DNA of 64,000 nt from Campanula takesimana (taxonomy: Eukaryota > Streptophyta > Magnoliopsida > Asterales > Campanulaceae), in assembly GCA_026119855.1 (NCBI GenBank), contig JAOWBW010000762.1:248001-312000 (forward strand). Reading direction: 5' to 3'. Below the pieces are notes generated by a model that did not search any database, had not been told where the DNA came from, and saw only the letters and a list, made by a program, of their open reading frames with translations. The position numbers were made by a program, and so were the translations under genes. Of the stretch, positions 24,476-34,793 are shown one piece after another. The number at the start of each line of letters is the position of its first letter. The first letter of the stretch is position 1.

Positions 24476-24922
24476 GGTAATTCTAAATTTATAAACATTT
24501 ATACTTGCAATAATTAATTTAATAGACATAACTTTAATGTGTGTATTGGTTTGTAGGTATCAAATTCAAGTTAATGTGGTTGCTGCTAAATGGGTTGTAT
24601 AGTAACTATGTTGTTACTTTTGTATAAGACTTAAGGTTTGTGATATAGGACTTATTAATTTTGTATTTGGTCATGTATTCATGAGGTTAGTTGAATTTTA
24701 GTTAGCTGCAATAATTTGTTTGTATTGATTAGTTGTAGATTATTATCCAACTATTTCAGTTTCCAGTTTTCGGTTTCTATGCACACTTACGATTATTTTC
24801 CAAATCGAAGCTGCTTATCCAAATATAATGTTCATGATTTTGAATGAACTTTTATTTTGTGCAGTGTGTTAGTGTTTTGACTTGAAGGCCGAGTGCGGGG
24901 TACTGACTGGCGAAGGTGGTGA

Positions 24923-25046
24923 TTTATTACTTCCTTTTAATTTTATTTAGTCAATCACCTGAATGTGGTCCTGATCACCGAGTTTATTACTTCCTTTTAA
25001 TTTTATTTAGTCAATCACCTGAATGTGGTTCTGATCACCGAGTTTA
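24923..25046 (+). repeat. Tandem duplication, 60-bp unit, two copies
   Basis: The unit starting TTTATTACTTCCTTTTAATT and ending CTGATCACCGAG occurs twice in succession, differing by one base (GTGGTC versus GTGGTT). It is a recent duplication in the 3' part of the putative Helitron. Confidence 0.85.
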
Positions 25047-25751
25047 TATCTAAGTAGCAGAAGTTAATGATTGTATGGTGTTGGTTGTCTCTGTTAAATG
25101 CTTAAGCTGTCAACAAGATTTGTAGAACTTAATACGCTTAGCTGGGCAATGACAGAATTTTCAGTTTCAATTTGAGAATTGTAACGAAAGAAAGAGGTAG
25201 AATGTTTTAGAAGTACAAACTATTCTAGGGTTACTAATACTTCCACTTTGTTAGTCATCCTTGGACATATATTTTTTTCCTAAGAATCATGAAAACAGTT
25301 TTCTCCTTTGGTGATGTCTCTCCAGCAAGCACTGAGTCACTCAAACACACCAAAGTAGGAGAAATTTTCGATTCTGGTAATTCCGCTGCTAAATTTCATG
25401 ATGTTTACTTTGTCCAATAATTTTTCACCACCTTCTCCCCCTTCCCTTCTCTGGTTACCCTCTCTCTTTTGTACCCCCCCCCAATTTTTTTTTATTATTA
25501 TATACTATACTATGTTTTCTGACTTAGATTTAGCAGTCCATTATTGATTATGGTTTACTGAATCAAAGACAGAACATGCCCTATGAAACATCTGCGAATA
25601 TGATTGGGTTTGCTAAAGTGAATGTTTGGTCTCATCCTGCAGATTTTCTGAGATCATAATTGATTTGGAAAACGAGAGCTTGATTTGGGGAGTGGTCTGT
25701 GGAGCTGCTGCGCTTCGGGTAGAATGAATGAGAAATATTCTTAAATTGATA

Positions 25752-26379
25752 CTCCATCCCAAAATGATTAAGGACAAATTTAAACATCCATGTTGGGGGG
25801 GGGGGGGGCACATTTGCAATTCTTTTGCATTTGTGATGGACCTTTGATGCTAAATTATTTCCTTTGTCAGTGGTTCTGTGTAATGCTTCTCATCACTATT
25901 TCTTTACATCATAGGCAGTTTTCTCTCGACAGAGGAGGACGTTACTAACTCAATTTGGGACGAAAGAGTATGAATTATAATTTAGCACTGTGTCCATGAA
26001 GTCTTAATTGATGTTTCACTTTCATTGTAAGTCTGAGGGCTTCAAATATCTTCCTTTTTCCGTTTCTTTTCTTCTTTTTTGTGTGTGGCTGTGGGTGTGA
26101 ATAGGATGGGATGATATGCGCATATATCATATTTACATTGTTTAAGTGAATGTTTCATGTATGTTTGGTTTTTTACATGGAGCTCTTGGGTTACATGAAA
26201 AGATAGTGGGCAGTGTGTATTGGAATAAGTTGGGTTATAAGAAAACAACATTCATTGTCAAGCTCATCCTCATCTTGATGTTAATATCATCGTTGGACTT
26301 TATATAGAAATGTAGATCGGGGGGGGGGGGTTATTAATGAAAAATGTCAAATTTGAAGATCATTAAGGGACGGAGGGAG
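25752..26379. mobile_element. Possible Stowaway-like element, enlarged
   Basis: The left end CTCCATCCCAAAATGATTAAG after TA and the right end ATCATTAAGGGACGGAGGGAG before TA are inverted partners. At 628 bases it is long for Stowaway, and a G-run (25795-25808) and another GGGACGAAAGAGTA end-like word at about 25957 suggest that a second element is inside. Confidence 0.45.
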
Positions 26380-27250
26380 TATTTTTTTATTCTTAGCATT
26401 ACTAAGCTCCCGTCGAATCTCGACGGGTTACTCACTAGTAAGTGTAAAAAGTCATAAACAAAACAAAGTGTAATTTAAGATAGAAAGAGTGATTCTCTAT
26501 ATTTATTTAATTTTTCGTGAAAGATATTTGCATAAATGTATGACCTTTGCAAAAAGATTATTGTCATAATTTCTTCTGTTTTCATTAATAACAATCATGA
26601 TCCAAATGAATCTGAGTTATAAGTAATAATGAATAATTAAAACTTTATATTAGCAATGGTGCCATTAATATTTAGATTATGATGAATATATGAAGGTTAT
26701 TATTGATTTCAAGAAGCGTATTTATGATATGATCTTTTCTAATTCCATGTGTTGTTTTATTTATCGTGAAATAATTTAGGTTTTCATTGAACTAGTAGGT
26801 AACCTGTGCTCTGCACGGGAATCTATTCCGTTAATGTTTTTTGTATTTTCTTTTTTTGATGTTTTTAATTGATAAATTAACATAATAATTTTATTTGAAA
26901 ATATATGTATATTTTAAATTAATCAAAATATTTTCATAGCTTTGGTTGTACATAGTTGTAATAAATATATTTTTTAATTAATTTAGAAGTACATTTAAGT
27001 CTGTTGTATGAATATTTCAAAAAAACCTAATGGTATTAATAGTAATAGTTAACATATATAGTAACTATTATAATTAAATAATATAATTAATAGTAATAGT
27101 TAATATATATTGTAACAATTATGATTAACTAATATTATTAATAATAATAATCAACTTATATAGTAACTATTATAGTTAACAATTATATTTAACTATTATA
27201 ATTAACTAATACTATTAATATTATTAGTTAGTTATAATAGTTAAATATTA

Positions 27251-27524
27251 CTCCCTCCGTCCCGGAGTAAGAGTCCTATCTCCCATTTGCATGGAAATTA
27301 AGAAATGGTGGAAGTAAAGTAAATGTTGTGAGTGTAAAAATAAATTAGGAGAGAGAATGAGTGGGAGTGAATAATAAGTTGATTGATTTTGTGATTATAA
27401 AAGTAAAGTAGGAGATAGAATGACTGAGATTAATAGTAAAGATTCTTTGTCATTTTAGGAGAAAAACTTTACTCTGTGCCGTATCAAAATAGAAAGTATG
27501 ACTCTTACTCTGAGACGTAGGTAG
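27251..27524. mobile_element. Stowaway MITE inside Helitron 1
   Basis: It starts CTCCCTCCGTCCCGGAGTAAG and ends ATGACTCTTACTCTGAGACG..., with TA flanks. Truncated relatives sit at the same relative place in the two other Helitrons, which shows common descent. Confidence 0.7.
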
Positions 27525-27547
27525 TAATAGTTAACTATAATAGTTAA

Positions 27548-27790
27548 CTATTACTATTATAAGTATTAGTTACTATAGTAGTTAACTATATTAGTTACCT
27601 ATTATAGTACCTATTACTATTATAAGTATTAGTTACTATAGTAGTTAACTATATTAGTTACCTATTATAGTAACTATTACTATTATAAGTGTTAGTTACT
27701 ATAGTAGTTAACTATATTAGTTACCTATTATAGTAACTATTACTATTATAAGTATTAGTTAACTATTGTATTTAACTATAATAGTTACCC
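27548..27790 (+). repeat. Minisatellite, 63-bp unit, about 3.7 copies
   Basis: CTATTACTATTATAAGTATT recurs at 27548, 27611, 27674 and 27737, exactly 63 bases apart. Each unit contains self-complementary TAGTTAACTA words. Confidence 0.85.
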
Positions 27791-28139
27791 TATATAGTAA
27801 CTAATACTATTAGCTAATACTATTAGCTAAGAAAAAGAATTCGAAAAGTCTCTTATTTATAAGAGTGATAATGATGTGGCAATACCAAATGCAAACTTTC
27901 TCTAAGACTTGCATATGTGGCAACACCATGGTTCTCCTCACCAACTTTAATATATATATATATAGAGAGAGAGAGATTTAGAAGAAAAGGGAACAATAAT
28001 TGTAATTATCAATTTCAATATAGATTTTATTTTCCTTTCTACTATGGAGTAATTAAGAAAATAATCATTTCATTTCTAAAAGCTCCACTTTTATCATTTT
28101 TCGTAATTGTAAAGTGGGTGAATCATAGCACTACTCATA

Positions 28140-28986
28140 AACTTTAAAGAACTCTTTTGAAAAGAATCAACTTTTATACCGGACTAATGAGTCTTATCGA
28201 ATAAAAAAATATTATAAAATTATTATTTAGATAATGTGATTTATTAATGTGACACTTAAAAAGAAATTTTATATCACGTTTTTATTGGATAGAGGGAGTA
28301 TAGGCGTGACGATTAGAATTGTGATCAAGTCAAAAGAATTTTAACTTAAACGACATTTGATATTATTTTTATATGAAAGATTCACAAACAATTATTTTTA
28401 AAGGGAGGCAAATAACCTTGATAAATTTTGTATTTTATAAAACACAATAAATTGTAGTAATATTTTTAGATCACTTAAATAAGTGGTAGGAGAGAGAAAA
28501 TTATGACTTAGGTCATGAATGTAGGCAAAATACTTGTGGGCTGTGGTTGGTTGTTGATGATCGATGACATGGAGATGTTCTGGAAGAACGATGAATTGAT
28601 GACCTGATCATGGATGTGGATGCTCTTAACACTATAACTGCTGAATGTCAATTAAATAAAAATTAAAGTATAAAACTTCACACATATAAACCCAAAGTCC
28701 AAAAAATGTTCAAACAAATATTACAATATCATTTAAATTAAGGAAAATTCTAATAGTCTATTTAATATATAATTATAGCAATTTTACTTAAGAAATCTCA
28801 GCATATTAGTGAAAGTTGTTATAATTACATAGATTTACTGCCATATTTAAATTTTATCATGTTCTCTAAAGATACACGTTAAGAAAACGTAAAAAAAAAA
28901 AAAAAAAAAAAAACAATTAGTTTATCTAAAAGCCCCAAGTGTGAATTATAACACTAGTTAAGAATCCAGAACTTTTTGTCGAGTGT
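28140..28986. other. AT-rich intergenic DNA
   Basis: No gene or clear element is seen. An A-run lies at 28889-28913. A word like a Stowaway right end (AGAGGGAGTA) occurs near 28290 without a convincing partner. Confidence 0.4.
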
Positions 28987-29135
28987 GTTTTGGGGGAAAT
29001 TAGTTCCTCCATAAATTATAAAAAATCATGTTTTTAACCCTTAAACCCTAAACATGAAACCCTAAACCTTAAACACTATAAAAACAGGACTTTTTATAAC
29101 TTTTGGAGGAACTAGTTTCCCCCAAAATTTTCTCC
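28987..29135. mobile_element. Palindromic MITE with telomere-like core (copy 1)
   Basis: TTTTGGGGGAAATTAGTTCC...TAAATTATAAAAAATCATG on the left mirrors AGGACTTTTTATAACTTTTGG...AACTAGTTTCCCCCAAAA on the right. The centre consists of TTAAACCCTAAAC-like words, close to the plant telomere repeat. Related copies lie at about 34323-34460, 39398-39545 and 56913-57215. Confidence 0.65.
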
Positions 29136-29167
29136 TTTTTGTCGGTGGGCTAGGTAAGAGTTTTTAT

Positions 29168-30160
29168 TTGGGGTCTGGTCTCCTGTGTGGCGGTCTTACG
29201 CTGTGAGATGAATCGTTCACGGGCTGGCCCGCTCACCCGCCCCGCCTAGATCCGCACCCTTTCAGGTTGACACGTGTCCCCAACTTGCGCCATGTGTGTT
29301 TCTGAAAAAAAATATCCAATAACTTTAAAATGCAATATCTTGAGATTTGGAAGTTGATATTTTTTTTTCCAAAAATACAATTGTGTTCGCTTCGACGAGA
29401 GAATAAAAGTAGATAGCTCATGATATGATTTGAAATTAATTTTTTAAAATATATTTTTAACAATAAACAAACTGAACTGTTCGTCGCCTGAAATGTAACA
29501 ATTTTTATGAAAAATGTAGCAGTGTATTCTTGAGAAAGTAACTATTTATTGTTAAATGCAACAGTAGTTTTACAGAAAAAATTAAATAGTTTGATAGTTT
29601 TTTATTTAAAGAAAGTAATAATTGAAATGTAACAGAGTATCTATATGATTATAATTTGTTATACAGATGAATATAATTGTTTTTATATAGTAAATGTTAC
29701 CTTTTGAAAATAAAAGAATTTTCAAAAATGAAGGTAACGGTTTGTTAAACTATCGAATGTAATAGTTCGATATTTCTTTATTTTTGGTCCTTTATTTTTT
29801 TTTGGGGCCATTTTTTTCTTATCAACAAATGTGACACTTACAATAAATAAATTTAAAACTTTTTTTTTATAGAAAAGTAATCATAATTTTGCTGAAAATT
29901 GTTTTTTCTCAATTGTAACAGTTTCAATTCTGAAATGTAACATTTCTTTCTGAAATGTAACCGTTTTTATTCTGAAATGTAACCAAAGAATTGCACAAAA
30001 GGGATTGAGGATAACATAAGATTTACTGCGACTACCACTGCCACATTTTATTATAAAAACTATTACATTCATTTGTGGAAATTATTTATCGGTAAAACAC
30101 TTAATGATTTATCGTTTACAAAAAGTTGAATGTCACAATTGGAATTCAGTAATGTACATA
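29168..30160 (+). mobile_element. TGTAAC-rich TIR family member, 5' part
   Basis: It starts near GGGGTCTGGTCTCCTGTGTGG and continues with ACACGTGTCC, CAATATCTTGAGATTT, TTGTGTTCGCTTCGACGAGA and an AT-rich interior with many AATGTAAC words, as in the copies at 52498 and 58346. A Stowaway-like MITE interrupts it at 30161, and similar interior sequence resumes at about 31240-31370. No clean 3' end was found. Confidence 0.55.
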
Positions 30161-31239
30161 CTCCGTCCGTCTCATTTTAATCTTCACCTTTTACCCAAAT
30201 GAGTGTCCCGTTGAAAGTTTTATCCTTTCCTAAAATGGTAAAAAATGTAGGCCCCACTTGTCATACCTAGGGGTGTCAGTGGTTCGGTCGAGACCGCGGT
30301 TTGGGACCGAACCGAACCGAACCATACGGTCTGGTTCGGTTTTTAAGTACGAGTGGTTCGGTTCAGTCTCAAAAATTGGTAAACCGCGTGGTTCGGTTCG
30401 GTTTGTGGTCTGACCCCTTCAGACCAAACCAAACCGAACCAAACCAGACCAAACCACCAGACCGAACCATCAGACCAAACCGCCAGACCGAACCATCAGA
30501 CCGCATATATTAGTCATATTTTTATATGTTAAGTAACATCCACCTTTGAAATATTAAAATAGACTACATTACATTAAACGTTCTTAAATCTCATTTTGCA
30601 TCTTATTCAATATTCATTTCATCAAGTGTTATATTTGTTAAGGCACATAGTTAACAAAATTCTGATGTGTCTTTACTTCATTCAAATTCTTTATTCGTTA
30701 AATATTCTTCTTCCTCCATATTTTCTCTTTTCTACAAAGTCTAAACCATGATTTGAATCGTCATTTGAACCTCAGTCTGAATGGTGGTTTGAACCACGGT
30801 CTGAATCACATTCTAGACCACAGTCTGAATCACGGTCTAAACCGCAGTCTGAACCACATCATTGAACCGCGGTCTGAACCAAACCGAACCAAACCACGGC
30901 GGTTTGGTTTGGTTCGGTTTGAACTTTTTCATGGTTCGGTTCGGTCTGGAAGTTTCCCAAACCGATGACTGGTGGTTCGGTCTCTAAAATGGCCGAGACC
31001 GAACCAAATCGAACCATTTACACCCCCAGTTATACCCACTCACTTCTTCCTCTCACATACTTAAATTATGGGGTCCACTTATCATATCCACTAACTTTCC
31101 CCTATCACATATTTAAATTGTAGGCCCACTTGTCATACCCACTAGCTTCTTCCCTCTCACAACCCTTCTTACACTCATCATTTTTCTTAATTTGTGTATC
31201 ATCACCAAAATGGTGAAGCTTCAAATGAGACGGAGGGAG
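30161..31239. mobile_element. Stowaway MITE split by a hAT-type MITE
   Basis: The left end CTCCGTCCGTCTCATTTTAA and the right end CAAATGAGACGGAGGGAG are inverted partners flanked by TA. CACCTTTTACCC and AAAATGGTGAAG are also mirrored. The centre is the GGTTCGGT-rich element at 30268-31028. Confidence 0.75.
30268..31028. mobile_element. hAT-type MITE rich in GGTTCGGT / ACCGAACC
   Basis: Its ends TAGGGGTGTCAGTGGTTCGG and CGAACCATTTACACCCCCA are inverted partners. The flanking 8-mers GTCATACC (30260-30267) and GTTATACC (31029-31036) agree at seven of eight positions, fitting hAT. Both arms consist of tandem AACCGAACC / GGTTTGGTT words. The open frames in it only reflect that repeat. Confidence 0.75.
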
Positions 31240-32480
31240 TAGTAGTTATGAAAAAAAAAATAGTTTGATAGTTTTGTTTTAGAGAAAGATACAATTAAAA
31301 TTCAACCGATTATATACATGATTTCTTACACTTTTTTTTTAAAAAAAAAGTAACATTTAGTCTATAAAACTAGGGCTGGATTGGTAGGTATGCCAGTTAT
31401 ATTTTGCTTATACCAGTACCAACCAAGTTTAACTTGGTACATAAAAATATGTACCATTACCAACCAACTAAGTCGGTATACCAACTTAGTTCGTACGGTT
31501 GATACTCGGTTGGTACGGTTGGTACTAGCTTATACCAAATGTGGAATATAATGCAAAAATGACTATAAAACAAAGATGAACGACGAGTCAAAAACAGAAA
31601 AATATTTATTACTTAATTCAACATTGACATAAAGCTAGTCAACAAGGCAAGAGTCTCATGTTGACACCAATTTATCATAACCAAAGATACAGTTACTACC
31701 TCCGTCCCAAAAATGAAGGCGGAAACTTCAAACTTTACCTCTTAAGACAGTATTTCACTTCATTACTTAGCCAACAAAGGAAACTGTTACTACCACCCGA
31801 ACCATGAATTCTCAAGGGGTTTCGTATTTGAATTCGAAGGATGATATGGTTTACACATATTTTAAATTGGGTACAATCGATTTGGGAAAATTGGATTACG
31901 ATTGAGAAGAACGGAGCAGAGAGTTGATAAGATGGAGAGATTAGTGGCGGCGATGTCCAGTTTGTAGTTGTCGTTGGAAGTGTTAACGGATTTGGAGGTT
32001 TACGAGAGGAAATTAAATCAATGGAAGAAGAATTGCACGACGGCCGAAATGAAGAACATGAATTTGGGAATTAGTGTTTGGGTGTTTGTTAAATTTGTGT
32101 TAATTCCAACAAAGTATTTAACGAATATTAGTCACGTTATAGCACATGACCAACTTGAGTTAAAAATTTGACAATTCTATGAGAGGGATGAGGACATTGC
32201 AAAAAAAAAAACTTTAATGACCACATTTGAAAAAATATGTATACAAGGCCGTTAGTTTTTAAACGGAAGTTAAATTTGGGGTTCAATTGATTACCAAATG
32301 ATAGCACGCAGGTGACATTGATCGCTTTGAAAGTACAAATGTTACATTGCAATAAATTGATAGTACGCGGGGTCATTTTGCAAAAAACTCAAACTTGATT
32401 ATCATACATGGATTATATCTTAGATTTCATGACTCCAAGTCATTGATCTAAAATCCGGAGTGGATATTGCATCTTGATAG
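31240..32480. other. Mixed intergenic DNA, repeat-rich in part
   Basis: 31240-31370 resembles the TGTAAC family interior. 31375-31550 is dense in GGTAC / TACCAACC words, perhaps one end of another MITE. A Stowaway left end (CTACCTCCGTCCCAAAAATG) occurs near 31695 without a clear partner. An open frame at 31968-32171 has no recognisable domain. At 32200-32390 there are words (TTACATTGCAAT, CATTTTGCAAAAA) resembling the arms of the long-TIR element at 19118. Confidence 0.4.
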
Positions 32481-33465
32481 GTGATAGGTCAATCATTCTC
32501 AATGATACCTTCTTTATTACTTTCTATTACGAGAAATCAATATTTCTTGTTATAGATAGTATCCTATCATATATGCAAATAACTTGTGTATGCTTGAACG
32601 AATTTCCACAACTCCTGTGAAACTTTGTTCAACTTCCATCTTAGGTTCTATGTCATTTTCTGGGTCTCGAACTCTTCGAGATACATTTTACTCTCACTAG
32701 TTCTTTAGAGATAAACGATTTATCTAGGAAGTACTATTTTGAGTAATAAACGATTTGTACTCTAAATGGCGTATATCCATGAAAATATATTAACTAGATT
32801 TAGGTGTGATTTTGTCCAAGACAATACTTTTCGCAAAAGTGTCACATCATAAATTTTTATGAAAGACAAACTAGGTTTTCTTTCATTCCATATCTCATGT
32901 GGTATCATTCGAACCTCTTTAGATGAAACTCAAATTAGTGTAAGCGCAGCTGTTTCTAGCACATAATCCAAAAGGTTAATTGAAGATCAATTTGACTTAT
33001 TATGAGGCGAAAAATTGCAGTTTGCAAACAATCTGTAAACTTCGGGAACAACGTCCGTACGGCTGCTAGGCTAGCGTACACCTCCAAGAAATCCATAAGG
33101 TGATCGTTTCTAGATCCCGTTTTTCTTATCTTGCAGACTTTCTGCAGAATTCTCATTAAGTCCATGGCTCAAATATTCAGTACTTTGATCAGATCAGAGT
33201 ACATTAATACTTTTGTCATGAGTTATCGAAATCATTTGTAGCATTGTTACTTTAATGAATTACATACATCAACATGTATTAGGTCAAAAGAGTATTTTCC
33301 TTTTACTACTATTAGTAAGAGGTGTCTTGATCAATTACCAAGATTCACATATATCACATGGTTCGAAATCATGTGAATTTAAAAGTCCGTCCCATGGAAT
33401 TTTAGATATGCGCTTCTTATCATTTGATCGAGGCTTTAATGCTATAAGAATGTAACGCTTTCATC
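32481..33465 (-). pseudogene. Decayed Copia pol: GAG-pre-integrase to end of integrase
   Basis: Read on the minus strand from 33465, the order is Copia-like: KRISKIPWDGLLNS-HDFE-CDIC (zinc-finger region, about 33350-33410), then DLIHVDVC (about 33270), and further on RMIPHEIWNERKPSLSFIKI (about 32860-32920), which corresponds to the P-YEIW-G--P-LSFLKIWG block after the integrase core. Many frameshifts and stops separate these pieces. It is an old relic of a lineage different from the Sirevirus, and no LTRs were found for it. Confidence 0.65.
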
Positions 33466-33497
33466 CTTAGATTCAAATTTCTATTATTTATGATATA

Positions 33498-33759
33498 CTC
33501 CCCCCGATCCAAAATAACTGTATTTTTTTGCATTTGCACAACTCTTAAGAAATGTAATAATTATCATGACTTAGTGACAAAAGTTCCAACTTTACCCCTA
33601 TTAAGTGTGCAACTTTCTTACATTAATGTCTCACACTAAGATAATTAATAAAAGAGAATAAGTTTCAATGCAAGGATAAGAGAGACATTTAGCTCAAAAG
33701 TGATTATTTTGGACCAAAATTTTGGTCTAAAAGAGACAGTTATTTTGAACCGGAGGGAG
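33498..33759. mobile_element. Stowaway MITE
   Basis: Left end CTCCCCCCGATCCAAAATAACTG and right end CAGTTATTTTGAACCGGAGGGAG are inverted partners flanked by TA. Confidence 0.75.
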
Positions 33760-34322
33760 TACTTATTATTTTGTTCTTCTAAGATAAGGATATAAAGTCC
33801 CATTATATGATTAACAATTCAATAAAGCAAATCATATTTAATGGAGCACTTCCTTATTCAAAATAAGAAATATCCATTATCTTCTAATGAAGAAACCAAA
33901 ATAATATTTGTACTTAAAGTAGGAACATAATACCATTTGTTCGAAACAAATATGAACCTACTAGGTAAAGATATTTCGCAAGTCCCTATGATTAATGTTG
34001 CAACCTTTGCATCATTTTCAACACATATGTTAATCTTTGTCTTTCTTAAGTAGTGTTTCTATTTCTAAAGTTTTACACATTTATACAAATGTGAGATCCA
34101 TATCCGGTATCCAATACCCAAAAATTTGGATCTAGCAATAACAAGGGTATTTATACATTTTTATTATTAAAATTATATAAAATTCAATAGAAAGTAAAAT
34201 TAAATTTACTCTTAAAGTTGCACCCAATAATAAAGGTATTTATACATTTGTGTTACTATAATTAACAAAAATATTAATACTCGCTTACTAGCCATGAGAA
34301 ACTTTTAACAAGCACAAGATTT

Positions 34323-34460
34323 TAGGGAAACTAGTTTTTTTTTTAATTATAAAAAGTCATATTTTTAAATTATTCTTAAATATTTGACAAATGCGTGCAG
34401 TAAAGAAAAAAACCGATTTTTTTTATAATTTAGGGATAAATTAATTTTCCCAAAACCTAC
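34323..34460. mobile_element. Palindromic MITE with telomere-like core (diverged copy)
   Basis: AGGGAAACTAGTTTTT and TTATAAAAAGTCATATTT on the left are mirrored by TTTTTTATAATTTAGGG and TTAATTTTCCCAAAAC on the right. The centre has lost most telomere-like words. Confidence 0.45.
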
Positions 34461-34793
34461 TCTTCAAGAAGAATATTTCCTTGGATTTTTTTGACAAGAG
34501 GATTATATTGTCTTTTCTTTATCAAGATTAGTTATCAACAAAGATAATGCTTGGACTTCTAAAAAGTAAAAGGAAATTTGTTTTGAAAAGGAAAACTTTG
34601 AACAAATCCCATAAACCGCAGTCCAAGCGGAATGCGTTATTACGTCTTCGTTAATTGGCTTTTTCCGAAGTTCAAAAAGTGGTTGCATTAAGATTACCTC
34701 AGTCTACTTTTTCAATTTGTTCAAATGTTAGAACATTAATAATACTGATAATATTAAGAGCGTTCACAATGAAAACTCTTTAATAACTATTCA

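Larger units (their letters stand above)
17670..26438 (+). mobile_element. Putative Helitron with a broken helicase gene
   Basis: The 3' end is canonical: the hairpin CCCGTCGAATCTCGACGGG (26409-26427) is followed eight bases later by CTAG (26435-26438), with a T after it. The helicase remnant at 22490-24475 is in the same orientation. The 5' end is less certain: TCTATATAATATTAGAAAGC at 17670, preceded by A, looks like a Helitron start. I see no Rep (rolling-circle nuclease) domain in between, so if these ends belong together the element has lost it. Several MITEs are nested inside. Confidence 0.5.
26792..27976 (-). mobile_element. Short non-autonomous Helitron 1
   Basis: On the minus strand it starts TCTCTCTCTC then a TA-run (27976 downwards) after an A, and ends with the hairpin CCCGTGC-AGA-GCACAGG followed by TTACCTACTAG and a T. 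The interior is built of TAGTTAACTATTA-type repeats and a 63-bp minisatellite, and holds a Stowaway MITE (27251-27524). It shares both ends with the Helitrons at 44904 and 47101. It encodes no Rep or helicase. Confidence 0.75.

Noticed and set aside
27540..27800. Regularly spaced repeats considered as a CRISPR array
   Set aside because: The units are contiguous 63-bp tandem copies without unique spacers, and this is a plant nuclear genome.
28940..29135. Interstitial telomere from a chromosome fusion
   Set aside because: The telomere-like words are few, degenerate and always lie between the same inverted arms, which fits a MITE family.
30301..30968. Open frames of Pro/Asn/Thr/Glu or Asn/Leu/His repeats
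   Set aside because: They simply translate the GGTTCGGT / ACCGAACC array of the hAT-type MITE.
31968..32171. Small open frame near a region with coding-like composition
   Set aside because: No recognisable domain, an upstream in-frame stop and no conserved neighbour; kept only as part of the intergenic description.
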